From the NCBI GenBank assembly GCA_037043015.1, contig CM073329.1, positions 12,912,648-12,976,647 on the forward strand: a DNA stretch of 64,000 bases. The letters run 5' to 3'. The stretch comes from Bryum argenteum (lineage: Eukaryota > Streptophyta > Bryopsida > Bryales > Bryaceae). Position 1 is the stretch's first letter, and every line of letters starts with the position of its first letter. The notes under the pieces were generated by a model, which was given only the letters and a program-made list of their open reading frames with translations, was not told where the DNA came from and ran no database searches. The position numbers and the translations under genes are program-made. Of the stretch, positions 24,603 to 36,300 are shown in pieces.

Positions 24603-24854
24603 TTAACCCCTAAAGGTCCAGGAAAGCGAAAACTGCTTTTTTGGAGTCCAAAATTCAGCCAACTTTGACCATTATAATCTCACAAATGAAGAAGAATCAA
24701 CGGTTCAATTTTGGCAAGTGGGTGGAAGGTTGAGTTAACTTCAAGATCCTACGGTTGGATCTTCCAAATGATTCTTAGATTGAGAGTTTTTAGGCCTGAA
24801 GTAAGAGGATGTCCATTTTTTACAATTTTGCATCAAGAACCTTTAGGGGTTTAA
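24603..24854. mobile_element. TTAA-bounded MITE, about 250 bp
   Basis: Starts TTAACCCCTAAAGGTCC and ends AACCTTTAGGGGTTTAA, where the terminal TTAA has gained a T. The interior (ACTTTGACCATTATAATCTC, TCCTACGGTTGGATCTTCC) recurs inverted at 20560-20777 and decayed near 47620-47830. Confidence 0.75.
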
Positions 24855-25677
24855 AGTTGGAAGTCCCTATCCTTGTCTTGAATTTTGTCACTATTCTTCT
24901 CCCTCTCCAAAACCCATAATATTCTTCTCCTTGTACCACACCCCATTAGTCATCCGCTCCTTAAACCAAACCAATCTTGAATCCTCTCACCCTCCTTTCC
25001 CTTACCATGTCCTCAATCGTTCCTATCCTTATTCCCTTCCATGCCCTATCCCTTTCCATGTCCCCATTCTCCTCCTTGTTCTACTTCTTTCCTCATACTT
25101 GTCTCTATCCATCTCCCCAATCCTGTCCTTGTTCTTTATACAAAAGCAGAAAGATTCCTCAATCAACTTACATTATACATTTTGTCACTCTTTGTAATTA
25201 TGTGATTTCCATGGTTCTCAATCTGCACATCGAATCTGCAATGTGATTAGTGCCTCGACATACACAAATGTACTGTACTGTACACGCTTTCAAAAACACC
25301 TCCTCTGGTTCAATCCAACGAAGTGACCAGACCCAAAAATCCTGTCCGTTAAGACAATTAAAAGAACATCTCCCTTAATTATGAGAAGATCTCTTCGTGC
25401 GCGGAAGTTAAGGTATTTGAGATACCCTAAATATGGTATTTGTCACTTGTAAGTACATAAAAGTTCATGTAATCGAAATTTGAAGATACGAGAAAGTTTC
25501 GGACTCCAGTAACCTTGCAACTGATTGATGTGAAGTCAATATAAACATGCCGAATCTTCGGTGACAATACAAGAACTACAGTTACACAGAAATGATGGCT
25601 GCAAAGAAACGAGGAGTTCATCCTCTTCTATCTACTTCGAAGCCTGTACACTCGTGCTCATGAATCAGAGCTCTGTG

Positions 25678-26704
25678 CTAGTATCTGTACTGAGGGTATA
25701 CGGCAGGAGGATACGTCGGAGGAGCTGAAGGTGGAGGATAGTACGAAGATTGAACACCGACATATGGCACTGGTTGTGGAGGGTAAAATGCAGCTGCTGG
25801 GGCCTGGTACATGGGCATGTACGACTGAGCTGCCGCCGGAGGAGGTCCATATCCTCCACAGGCCGGCGGATATGGTTGCTGCGGAGGATAGTGTGACTGA
25901 ACTGCAGCACAGTAAGCTGGAACTCCTTGTCCATAGTAGCCTGCCGTTGCCGAAGCTACCTCTGCAGGTTTCTGCAGACAAATCGCATGTCAATAAACAC
26001 CTCACTAGTGATTCTACCCATCTCTTGCAACATGTGTGAATAGCAAATCACATTTACAACAAAAAAGAAAAACACAATTTCTTTGCTAGTCCGGTGCAGA
26101 GCGAGGTTTTGGGGGCTTACAGTTTTAGCACCAGCGAAGTGCAAAATTAGTTTCAACAATCCTGATGATTTTCCGTTTCTAGAATTGATAAGTGACCATT
26201 GCGTATCATCGTATCCCGTTTCGATCACCTTGCTTAGTAATATCCTGAAATCGTCAAATAAGCAAGTTAGATACACCTCAACTATCAAACTCTAATGAGC
26301 TTCAAAGAAACACCTCAATAATCAGCCGAAAAGAGCTATCTCGGGAGATACTTACTTGGTGGTACCGATGTAATCATCCCGATCAATCGTGTTGCTGTTC
26401 CATACACTCGCAGTCATCTCTCTCAGACCGTCGATCAACGCAAATTTGAACGATTCGTTGAACGATGGGTTCCTGCCTCCATCTGCACATGCAGTAACGT
26501 GAGAACTGGAACACCACAAAAAAAACTTCGATGACGAGAGGGCGAATTCTGACCTGTGTCAGTTCGAGTACGCAATTTCTGTCCGGAGTATTCAATGACG
26601 ACGTAAGGATCTTGTCTGCTAAACCACTCTTTGTTGCTGAGATTGGAACAACCTACAACCGTCATCTCCAGCACCTGGCCTTGAACGCTGGGACCTCCTG
26701 CCAT
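25678..26704 (-). CDS. C2-domain protein B with Pro/Tyr-rich tail
   Basis: Exons on the minus strand are 26704-26554, 26482-26356, 26244-26121 and 25971-25678. Phases agree and give 231 residues. The C2 domain covers residues 1-134 (TVVGCSNLSNKEW, QDPYVVIEYSG, GGRNPSFNESFK, RDDYIGTTK, GYDDTQWSL). The tail of 97 residues is rich in Pro, Tyr and Ala (HYPPQQPYPP, YPPPSAPPTYPP) and ends PQYRY. Intron positions match gene A. Relative to gene C, both A and B lack the intron after the starting LEM motif. It is most likely a tandem-duplication paralogue of A. Membrane-associated calcium or lipid binding is inferred from the family. Confidence 0.8.
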
Positions 26705-27833
26705 ACTTGGGAGTCTCTAAAACAACCTGGAGGTACTGTATTTGTATTTGTAAAACCGCAGAGTAGATCCTGATATATAAAAGGGCGGTCTTGTGAAGGG
26801 GTAGTCTGGGGACGCAATTGTGATCTACAGAGCGAGAGAGAGTTGTAGAAATATGCAGGAGCGTTAAGAAGCGGTTACATGGATCAGCAGTTGGATCACG
26901 CGGAGATACTACCGACAAAAGCTGGGAGCCGGTACCCTAATCGAACTAGAAAGTGCAGATTAACCCGGACAAGGACTTACCATCACCACTTAGAGAGTGC
27001 AGTGATCGGGAAGAGCCGACGGTTAGTTCATTATCAACCAATGGATTTAGCAAACTACAGTAGCCAGTAGAAGTCAAAAAACTTTCCCGAACCCTGGTGC
27101 AGACACGCGTTTGAGGGCACCATCGGTGTCAATTTCCCCGGAAAGAGAATTTACCAGGTCATCGTCGGCGGAGGTGATTCGCAGTGGCGGTAGTGTCTGC
27201 GGTAACGAGGATCTGACGAGGTGGGTGGACGCTACAGCCGCTTACTCCGACACTTCCACCGTTTCCACTTGGGCAGTCAGTCGGGTCTGTATGATTTTAT
27301 ATTACGAGTGTAAAGAAAGTGTCTGCTCCTCAATAATGTGTGTCACAAAAAAAAAAAAAGATTACGTCTGCATCAAGCCATATTGCTGACCAGGTAAGGT
27401 TCGGTGAAGGGGTGCAGGGGTTTAGTATTTAGGATTTGAGTTTTTAGGTTTTCGGATACTGGGAAATTTGGGGTCTATCCTCACATTTTTGTAGCTAAAA
27501 TCCCCTTGCAAGAATTTACCCTCTGAAACGATCACAATTAGTCTTTTTCTTTTTTTTTCGTAGATGTAGTGCAACTCTGGCCCATATTGGGAGAATGATA
27601 CAAGAAAGGAAGGTCGATTCATGGCCTAAAGGCCATCTCGTGATTTCATTACAAAATTATAATTATATTGAAATATTTTATCATGAACAAATCAAAAGCA
27701 TGGAATGTAGCTAATGATACGAATTGGCCCCATGGGCTTGTTTTTTCTTTTACAAGTCCGCCCCAACGGCTTCCCCACGTGGGAAATTGGCCCACACTTT
27801 GTTAGTTGTTCAATGTGTTCTCCAAAAGGTCCA

Positions 27834-28066
27834 TTAACCCTTAAAAGTCCATTGGGGATAGTATGTACGCTGTCGTATAATTAGGATTTGCTACCAACAA
27901 GAAACTCTAAACTGGAATCGTAATAGCTCACTAGAACCGCATTAATTCAAATGTCAACTTCTTCTTTGAACTCAAACCCATTAAAGGTGTGCATTCACTC
28001 CAAATACAACCAAAATACACCGTATTCTATTGGTCGCCACGGCACGCTCAGACCTTTAGGGGTTAA
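27834..28066. mobile_element. TTAA-bounded MITE, 233 bp
   Basis: Starts TTAACCCTTAAAAGTCC and ends GACCTTTAGGGGTTAA. The ends fit the same CCC(Y)TTAA/CCCCTAAA consensus as the other TTAA elements. The interior has no ORF. Confidence 0.75.
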
Positions 28067-28223
28067 GCGAATTGGGCTCAAAATGTGAGTGAATTGGCTT
28101 GGAGGTTTGTTGACCTTGACTCCCCATGTAAAGCGTCCCTACGAACATCCATACTCAAGCACCCCCCAAGAAGAGCATTCCCATATGTACAGAGGACATC
28201 ATAATCCACTTGGATTCATTGTT

Positions 28224-28592
28224 TTAACCCTTAAACGCCGAAGGTGACCCGAGGGGTCATGTTCCAAGAGAATCTCCTCTGTAGCTCTCTATGTACTCAA
28301 CTTTTCACTTATATTTTGATGTCAAACTGGTCACCTTCTTCTGATGCATTCAAAAAGTGAAATTTTAGAATTCAAATCACAATTTGTATGAGTGATTTTG
28401 TGCTTTGAAAGGATTGTGGTAGGTAGGTTGGGGTTGTACAATACTTGTAGGAGGTTGCAAGCTCATCATTGATTGGATCATTCATGATGCCCAAGTTCAA
28501 AAAGTGCACTATTCATCATGCCCAAGTGCAAAAGATGCTCTGATCCAATACTGGGCTGCCCAAATCCGTATAGCTAGGCGTTTAAGGGTTAA
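28224..28592. mobile_element. TTAA-bounded MITE, 369 bp, perfect ends
   Basis: Starts TTAACCCTTAAACGCC and ends with its exact reverse complement GGCGTTTAAGGGTTAA. An inverted, truncated relative lies at 15677-15915. Confidence 0.85.
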
Positions 28593-28635
28593 GATCCCTA
28601 GCATATTATAAAATCAGCATCAAAAATAGGCAAAA

Positions 28636-28720
28636 TTGGTCGCATGGGTTAGAGTCAGAGTCAGTCCATTGCTGCGACTCTCAATCTCGAGGTCGTATGT
28701 CAAAAAAAAAAAAAAAAAAA
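28636..28720 (+). mobile_element. Possible SINE-like insertion with A tail
   Basis: A short segment reading GGTCGCATGGGTTAGAG...CTCAATCTCGAGGTCGTATG is followed by about 20 A residues. The second half resembles a tRNA T-arm (B-box-like TCTCGAGGTC). No full cloverleaf could be drawn, so this is tentative. Confidence 0.3.
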
Positions 28721-29443
28721 AAGCAAAATTCCTTAAATACACGACAACAAGCGTTCCTACCATATACTGTATACATCTCGCTGGAAAGGAGGCCAGTCGG
28801 ACAGTGGGACCTTCTAGAAGTCGTGAGGCTGAAGATAACTTGTCGGCAATACAGTACCGTCAACTTTCAAGCCAAGCGATTGACTCGAGTACGTCCACTG
28901 ACGTCTCAGGAAACGTGAACAAATGGTTTTTGTCACATGCGGACAGCACTCTCAATTAAGAAAGATCACCTCTCCGATATTGTACAGAAGAATGCTTCAA
29001 CTGAACTGTTCATGCCTCAGATTCCTTCCGCGGACGATTGGTACGCTTTCCAGATCATATATAGAAAGTCATCGATTGACGCATACACTTGACCCACTTA
29101 CTTGATCAATTGATCTACTTGTGCAGTTGATCCACTTAATTGAGAACTTCTAAACTAACTGTTATTGTAAGTAGTTTACTGTGAACCAATTGTTGCAGCA
29201 ATACAGCAGTACCCCGCAGTCTGTAGCACCTAACGAGCACCTTTTGCAGACTTTCTCACTTATTGAATCCAGTCTCTCACCCCTCCTCGCTAAGATTCGA
29301 TCTTTAGCTCTTGCGTCTTGAAATTTAAACGCGATCAGAATAATCGTTTGCTCTTTAGTGAGGGCGAACGTTGTAAGTTTTGAGCCACGTCTTAGGGTTC
29401 TGGCAATTGTTGTCTTCAGGTTGTTTGAATTAGGGTTTTGGCG

Positions 29444-31443
29444 ATGGCGTACTCATCTCATGGAGGGGCGTACTCATCTCATGGAGGGGCGTACTCATCT
29501 CATGGAGGGGCGTACTCATCTCATGGAGGTGGTTCAAGTGTACAAGGCCAAACGCTTGAAATGAACGGTACGTTCTTAGCTAAGCTTCTTCTCACTTTTT
29601 CATACAAATCGTGAGGTTTTTAACGATTTCGTTGTTTTTTATGAACAGTTGTTGGTTGTTACAATTTGAGCAATAAGGAGTGGTTCACCAAACAAGATCC
29701 GTATGTTGTCATTGAGTACGCCGGACAGAAGTTCCGAACTCGGACTGACACAGGTTAGATTCCTCTCTCTCGTTCTATCTCTCTGTAAGAGCAATTTGGG
29801 TTTTAGGGTTTTTAGGGTTTGGGGTTTGTGTGCAGATGGAGGCAAGAACCCATCGTTTAACGAGACATTCAAGCTTGCGTTGATCGAAGGGCTTCGTGAA
29901 GTTAATGCTTCCGTGTGGAACAGTAACACGATTGAGCGTGATGACTACATCGGTAGTACCAAGTAAGTGTTAAATGCTAGCTTTCCATGCTGCAATTAGG
30001 GTTTTTTCGAGCTTGAAAATTAATGTGATTGTGCATTGCAGGATTATTCTGAACAAGGTGATTGAGACGGGATATGATGACACTCAGTGGTCATTGACGA
30101 ATTCGACGTCGAAGAAGTCGTCCGGAAGCTTGAAGCTGATCCTCCATTACGCTGCAAGCGCTAGAACTGTAAGTTTGCAACCTCTGTTTGCTTTCATTGC
30201 AGCTCCTCCGTTAGAAATTGATAGCATTTCTGCTTCACTTCCTCATGGAAACAACACAACTTCATAGTTATCCGTAAAGTCAGTATGAGTGTATACCTCT
30301 CAATATTGCCAGTAAGAACCCGCCCTAGGAAACCACAAGAAACGGTAACTGCTTGTGTATATTGGGGGAGTTTGAGCTTGTGTTGGGTGAACAACTTTCA
30401 TGCTTGCTTTTATGTTAGCCTTATACTAACTTTCATGCCCAGTATAGCTTCTTGGACAACGTAATAGGAAACTCATCTGGCACTCTTTCCACGCAGACCT
30501 AAGTTTTGATGAAATTGACCTTGAGATTTCTCTTGACGAAGGACTTCACGGATAACATAAATCTTCTCGATTTAACCCCTGAAGGAGAAAGAGGCGATTT
30601 GTTTAAAAAAAAATGCTGTTTTTACAAAAATCTGAAACTTTGACTCAATGTATCTCAAGATCCGTACAGTGAATTTTGATGTAAATTGGTGGGTAAACCA
30701 ATTAGACAGTTATAAATAAAATCCTACGGTTGGATTCTCCAAATTCAAATTCTGTTTACGGAGTTCACATATGGCCGTCTTGAGGTCAATGTTGAGCTTA
30801 AGATTCCTAGTTCTGCAGTTACCGGAAGCTGCTTTCGTGTGTGAGTGGCTTAAGAATGGTTCCAGAGTGGGAGAATTCTCAAACTCTAGTTTAGAAATCG
30901 ATATTTGATTTATTCAACTTCGCAGTCCCTGAAGCGGTTCTGAATTGTGTGCAGAAGCCCGGCAAGCCAGAGGGGAGCGCGCACGGGCACGGAGCTCCAC
31001 CAGTGCCGATGTATGGTGTGCCACCAGCTCCAGTGTATAGTACGCCACCAGCACCCGTCTACTGCGCGCCGCCAGCGCCCATGTATAGCGCGCAAGCAGC
31101 GCCCATGTACAGCGGGCAACCAGCCCCCATGTACAGCGTGCCACCAGCTCCAATATACAGCGCGCAAGCAGCGCCAGCGCCAGCATACGGGCCAGCGGCG
31201 TATGGAGCGTATCCTCCACAGCAACATGCGATGCCGTATCCACCTCCTGCTGCTCCAGGATACGGAGCTCCTCCAGCTCCGATGGGTGCCGCCATGCCCG
31301 CGTACCCCCCGCGCCCTGCACCGCCTGCTGCTGCTTATTACCCTCAAGCTTCTGCCCCTCCGTATGGGGGCCCACCCACTTACCCTCCCCAGAACTACCC
31401 TCCTCCTCCTAGCGGATACCCCCAGAACAACAGATGGTCCTAG
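29444..31443 (+). CDS. C2-domain protein C with N-terminal AYSSHGG repeats and long Pro-rich tail
   Basis: Exons are 29444-29567, 29649-29753, 29836-29962, 30042-30168 and 30955-31443, phase-consistent, giving 323 residues. The N-terminus has four perfect AYSSHGG heptads, then the C2 domain (NVVGCYNLSNKEW, QDPYVVIEYAGQKF, GGKNPSFNETFKL, RDDYIGSTK, GYDDTQWSL; residues about 40-160). The tail of 162 residues is rich in Pro, Ala and Tyr, with PAPMYSAQ/PAPVYS repeats. Loop 1 again lacks the first Asp. It is divergently placed to genes A and B and has one extra intron. The family resembles plant SRC2-like C2 proteins, so a membrane or calcium-linked role is inferred. Confidence 0.85.
29447..29530 (+). 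repeat. Four perfect 21-bp tandem repeats in coding sequence
   Basis: The unit starting GCGTACTCATCTCATGGAGG is repeated four times with no synonymous change apart from the final base, and each copy encodes AYSSHGG. Perfect identity points to recent expansion, so copy number may vary within the species. Confidence 0.9.
30573..30770 (+). repeat. Decayed TTAA-type MITE in intron 4 of C2 gene C
   Basis: Begins TTAACCCCTGAAGGAG and contains TCCTACGGTTGGATTCTCC, as in the element at 24603-24854. The second terminus is not recognisable. Confidence 0.5.
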
Positions 31444-31499
31444 ATTCTGTTGCTCGTCTATTACTATTCTTTGCATCAGCTTTTGGATTGCCACGAGAG

Positions 31500-32200
31500 T
31501 GTACAGGTCTCGAATTTGTATAGTGAATGTATCAATCCCTCATTATTTATTGATTAGCACTCGAATTTGGAACGACCTTGTAAAGTGAATCTATCAATTC
31601 CTCATTCTTGGTTTGTATCGATCTTGTGTAGTGAATGTATTGACTCCTTATCATTGATTTGCACTCAGCCTCTTTATGAATCTCATGATAAGTTTGATAG
31701 CTCGAGAATGTGCCTTAAGATGTACATCGCAATGCATACTTTCTTTTTCCAGTTCTCATTGCATCAGCACCCAGAGTTTCTTGCGTTTGCACAAGCTTGG
31801 ATTGTCCTCGAGTTTTAACGACCTTGTAAAACGAATGTATCAATTTCATCAATACTGATTTACATCGTTGTTCTAAGCATGTTTCAGTATGCCAGTATCT
31901 GCACACTCAGCTCGAGGTTGTACTTTGCTGCTCCGGTGTTCTTTCTGTTGTTCGCACTTCTCTTCTACGAGCTTGGATTCCGACAAGAGTGTACAGTCTG
32001 TAGTAACCATGGGAAGTGAATTTACCGATTCCCTGTTACCCGTTTTCCCTTCCGCCTCGTACGCATCCATATTGTGGTTCAGTCTCAATGTCTGCACACT
32101 TCGCTCGAGAATGTGTCTTCAAATTTATTTGACTCTCGAAGTGGAATCACACCTTCATTCATCCTTTCGTTCTCCGGTATTTCAATGCATTAGCCCCCAG
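31500..32200 (+). repeat. Diverged tandem repeats in the 3' region of C2 gene C
   Basis: The phrase GTGAATGTATCAATCCCTCA recurs in variants near 31520, 31584, 31632, 31829 and 32018. It alternates with AGCTTGGATTCCGACAAGAG-like pieces. It may be duplicated 3'UTR sequence. No coding sequence is seen. Confidence 0.6.
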
Positions 32201-32650
32201 ACTCTCTTGGCAGCCCAGCTATAGCAATCAGCGAGTTCTCTACGTGCTGATACTCGTCGTCACCGAGTGAGAGTACTGATGATGCCTGCTCTAAGTCTTC
32301 GATGCGTTTTATGCCTGAGTTATGTCTTGATGGAGTGCCGGCGAGGTAGCTCGTTGACAGGGATGTCAGAGCGAAGGGCTTGGTGGTGGTGGTCCCCCAT
32401 GAAGCTCAACCACTCATTCACGAGCCGCAACTTAATTTAATGAGTGTGCCCACAGAAATTAGAAAAAAAATGAAAAACGATCGCGTACAGACGTCCATTA
32501 GAGCTCGTCGAGTTCATGTTTCCTTCGGAACTGTTCGAGCAGTACCCCCCTCCGATCGAGCGCACTTGTGCCATGACACTGCCTGCAGGTTAGGTTTTGG
32601 GGGTTGGAGCTAGCTGTAGTTTAGGGTTGTTTGCCAAGCATGTGGAATGA

Positions 32651-34837
32651 ATGGAGCATTCAAAGAAGAGCAGCAGGGCAAATCGTATCTCAACAGAAGC
32701 ACCGCCATGGCCACGAATTCTCGATGAGCTTTGGGCTCGATTGTCACGTCGCAAGATAGGATCAATGAGGTCGAGGGTAGTAGCCATGTCGTTCACGGAG
32801 CGCAAGTGGTTGTTACCACTCGTGACAAGCACGCTGATCTCCATCATCCTCCTGCTCGTGACCTACAGTGTGAGATCATCGCCCTCGGAGCCTGGCAGCG
32901 AGGCTGCCGTTCCAGCTCCGGCGACTCTTGCTGTAGTGGAATCGGACTCCCCAGCCCCGCCGAGGCTTGCATATCTGATTTCGGGCACGAAGGGCGATGG
33001 TCTGGGTCGAATGCAGCGGACGCTCCAAGCCCTCTACCACCCGAGAAATTACTATCTGCTGCACTTGGACCTCGAAGCGCCCCCGCGCGAGCGCCTCGAC
33101 CTCGCACGTTACGTGAAGAATGAGGTTGTGTTTCAAGAAAATGCGAATGTGTATGTTGTTGGGAGAGCGAATCTTGTCACGTATCGAGGTCCCACTATGA
33201 TCGCTGCTACTTTGCATGGCGCTGCCATCTTGTTGCGGAAAGCGAAAGATTGGGACTGGTTCATCAATTTGAGCGCCGCTGATTACCCCCTCGTCACCCA
33301 AGATGGTATGCTTCGAATCCGCTCATCGCCTGTGCGATCACTCGATAGAAAGATCAAAGAGTAAAGTGCTTGATGAACTATTACATGATCATCGTCAGAG
33401 TAATGAGGGCTGATTGTTCTGATCGGAGTGCACATTGTTGTGGTTGCAGATCTTCTTCATGTGTTCTCTTACTTGCCGAGGGACCTGAATTTCATTGAGC
33501 ATACAAGCGACATCGGCTGGAAAGAGTATGGCATCGTATCATGACTGTCTACTACATTGTGAGTGAAATGGTTTTTTGATGTTTGATATCAAGAGGTGGG
33601 GTATATGATCGCGCAGGTTTCAGAGAGCAAAACCGATCATCATGGATCCTGGCGTGTATCAGAACAAGAAAACCGACATTTTTTGGGTTACGCAGAGACG
33701 AGCTGTCCCCACTGCCTTTCGATTGTTCACAGGTCTGTCTTTTCTCTTGCTTCTGAATCTGCTCTTTGTTACTGTTGTTGCCAACCTTGATCACCGTCTT
33801 CGTATAACTGCGATCTCTGAAGTATCGTATAAGCAAAGTGACAATACAAGTGTCATCCTTACTTCAGAAGTAATCTCAATTTCTTCAGTCGGCAGTTTAT
33901 TACAGAAAAAGGTGCAGGACTATGAATGAGAGGTAATTTTAATTCTGGAGTAGTAAGTGAGCCAAGGAAGAAAATCTATACGGGATTAGCTTATAGCAAG
34001 AGGGAGCAGCTGACCACTGACGTTCGGCAGCAAAAAGCACAACCATTCTTAATCCCTACAATCCTGAATCTGGCAAAGTGGCAGATATAATATCACCAAT
34101 CTTTAACAACATCAAAGGTAGTTATTCGTTCAAGAAGTGGCGTGGTAAAGATCATGAATGAATATTGTTGAAGAAACGTACAAAGCTTCAGATCCGTTGA
34201 TGCAATGCACGAAGCTACAACAAATGAGTACTGTAAGAATGAACATATCATTAGAGAACCTATTTGGTTAGCAAAGTGGACGACAGAGGAGTATGAGAAT
34301 CTGCTGTGGTGGTGTACTGATCCAGGGTCAGCGTGGTTCGCACTAACCCGATCATTCATGGAATACTGCAACATGGGCTGGGAGAACCTCCCACGCACCC
34401 TCCTCATGTACTACACGAATTTCGTCTCCTCCCCCGAGGGCTACTTCCACACAGTCCTGTGCAACAGTCAGGAGTTTCGGAATACGACAGTGAACCACGA
34501 CTTGCACTACATCAAGTGGGACACGCCACCGAAGCAGCACCCCCACTCTCTGACGCTCCTCGACATGGCCAACATGACGAGCAGTGGCGCCGCGTTCGCC
34601 CGCAAGTTCGACGTCGGGGAGCCCGTGCTGGATACCATTGATAGGGATCTGTTGGGGAAAGTGAAGGGCAAGTTTACTCCTGGTGGCTGGTGTATTGGCC
34701 AAGGAAGTGATCCTTGTGGTTTGAGAGGGGAGAATGGGTTGTTGAGACCTGGCGATGGTGCGAGACGACTTGCTGACCTTGTGCTGCGGTTGCTCGCTGC
34801 TGACTCTTTTCGGTCTCACCAGTGCGTCAGCGTTTGA
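32651..34837 (+). CDS. GT14 family glycosyltransferase, beta-glucuronosyltransferase GlcAT14-like
   Basis: Exons are 32651-33305, 33450-33525, 33617-33732 and 34326-34837. Phases 1, 2 and 1 agree and give 452 residues. It is a type II membrane protein with a short basic N-terminus and one membrane helix (about residues 53-74, WLLPLVTSTLISIILLLVTY), which fits the Golgi. The Core-2/I-branching (GT14) domain is clear: LAYLISGTKGD, RTLQALYHPRNYYLLHLD, WDWFINLSAADYPLVTQD, RDLNFIEHTSDIGWKE, IIMDPGVY, GSAWFALTRSF and NLPRTLLMYYTNFVSSPEGY. Plant members of this type add glucuronic acid to arabinogalactan-protein glycans. The family is sure; the exact substrate is inferred. Intron 3 (593 bp) is the longest. 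Confidence 0.9.
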
Positions 34838-35103
34838 GTCTCCGATCGTCTCTCTCTATGTCCGATGAACCCCCTATTTTGAAAGTTGCAGAATCTGTAT
34901 TTAGGTTGAGCTGGATTCAATGATTTGGATCATTGATGCACATTTTGATCTCATATTGTACATTAGAACTCATAAACTATGAAATATGAAAATTTGATCC
35001 AGTTCGTGTCTTGCCTTATTAGTTCTTGGCTCTGGCGTGGTGATTGAGGCGATGTGAGGGTTTTCGTCCCATGTTAGCATGGTGGTTACCGCCACCTATA
35101 GGT
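34838..35103 (+). other. 3' flank of the GT14 gene
   Basis: Contains AT-rich sequence suited to a 3'UTR. No further gene is seen before the MITE. Confidence 0.4.
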
Positions 35104-35722
35104 TTAACCCTTAAGCGGGCGGGCCGAATGTCGAAAAACGACATTTTGGATGACAGAAACTTTGGAGAGCCATAACTTCTTCATCCGGACTCCGTTTTGG
35201 ACGAAATCACTTGGGTTGGGTCCCAAATCAAGTCTAGTTCATGTCATAAAAATCTCAAACCCATACAATGAAGTATGAATTAATGGCATGCATTTCAGTG
35301 ACAGCAGCCTAGTTTTAGACATTTTTTCCTTTGTAAAATTTAGGGCAGTTTTCACCATTGCAGGGCCATTATTTGCACAAAGAAATTTTTCTCATGGTTT
35401 TTTTTTGTTCAAGGATGCTACTGAGATGAAGGTGAACAACATTCTAATTGGTGACTTTTTCATTGCAATAAGTCTAATGGTAGCATTTTCACTTTAAAGT
35501 GAAAATGATGAAATTATGTGATCATTTTTGAGTATTAATACATTATGATCTCGCAATCTATGAAGCCTCATGACTCAAAATTTGACCCACGTGATGTTCA
35601 ATATGTCTACGACAAGATTGTACGGTTGAGATTTGGATAACACACTTTTACCTCCACCTATGACAATGCTTTTGAGGATGTGTTCATTTTACTACAAATG
35701 AGTCAAACCATTTAGGGGTTAA
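35104..35722. mobile_element. TTAA-bounded MITE, 619 bp, copy 2
   Basis: Starts TTAACCCTTAAGCGGGC and ends CCATTTAGGGGTTAA. It differs from 23632-24246 by a 4-bp insertion near the left end and roughly ten single-base changes, so the two copies moved recently relative to the other families. Confidence 0.85.
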
Positions 35723-36300
35723 GAACCTAAGTCTGAAAATGAATGATGTCAGTGGATACCGTAATTTGTTAGTTTGATTGAAAGATATCATATCAGTGAT
35801 TTTTTACTGAATGTCAACCGCAACTAAACATCGGTGAAGTGTGACAAAATTATGAATCACATTGTACAGTACAGTACAGTACATCTAAATCCTCCAACCT
35901 AACCTTATGCTCCTTTTCAATCTAAACCAGAAACCAGAGAGAGGCTAAAAAAAATGAATTTGGTGTGGAGACAATTCTGATCTACAATTACGCTACGAAA
36001 ATTGTGCCATGAAGCTGAAGCACAATGGTGACTGTGAATTGCTGAATAGAATTGTCCGTCAATGTATAGCTACTCCCCATCGGAGGGGGAAAAAATGACA
36101 GGCACTCACTGCGTCCATGGCGAAAGCCTCCCGTTCGCACTCGCATCAAAATGTTGGGTGATTGTTCGATTCCACCAAAATCTGGGCATCGAAGATTCTT
36201 ATATGTACACAATACCGCCGCTTGAGAGTGGTATTCCGAGTGCGGAGTGCGTCGGGTGTGCTTGAATAAGTTGAAGCTGAAATTGTTGTCCGTCAAGTGC

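Noticed and set aside
24931..25246. Pro/Ser/Leu-rich ORFs as a secreted peptide gene
   Set aside because: They come from a CCT/TTC-rich stretch; two frames are open at once with no conserved pattern.
18744..26704. C2 copies A and B as pseudogenes
   Set aside because: Frames break only at GT-AG introns; joined exons are in phase and stop-free.
30910..31588. Arg/Trp/His-rich ORFs on both strands over the C2 gene C tail
   Set aside because: Shadows of the Pro/Ala-rich coding exon.
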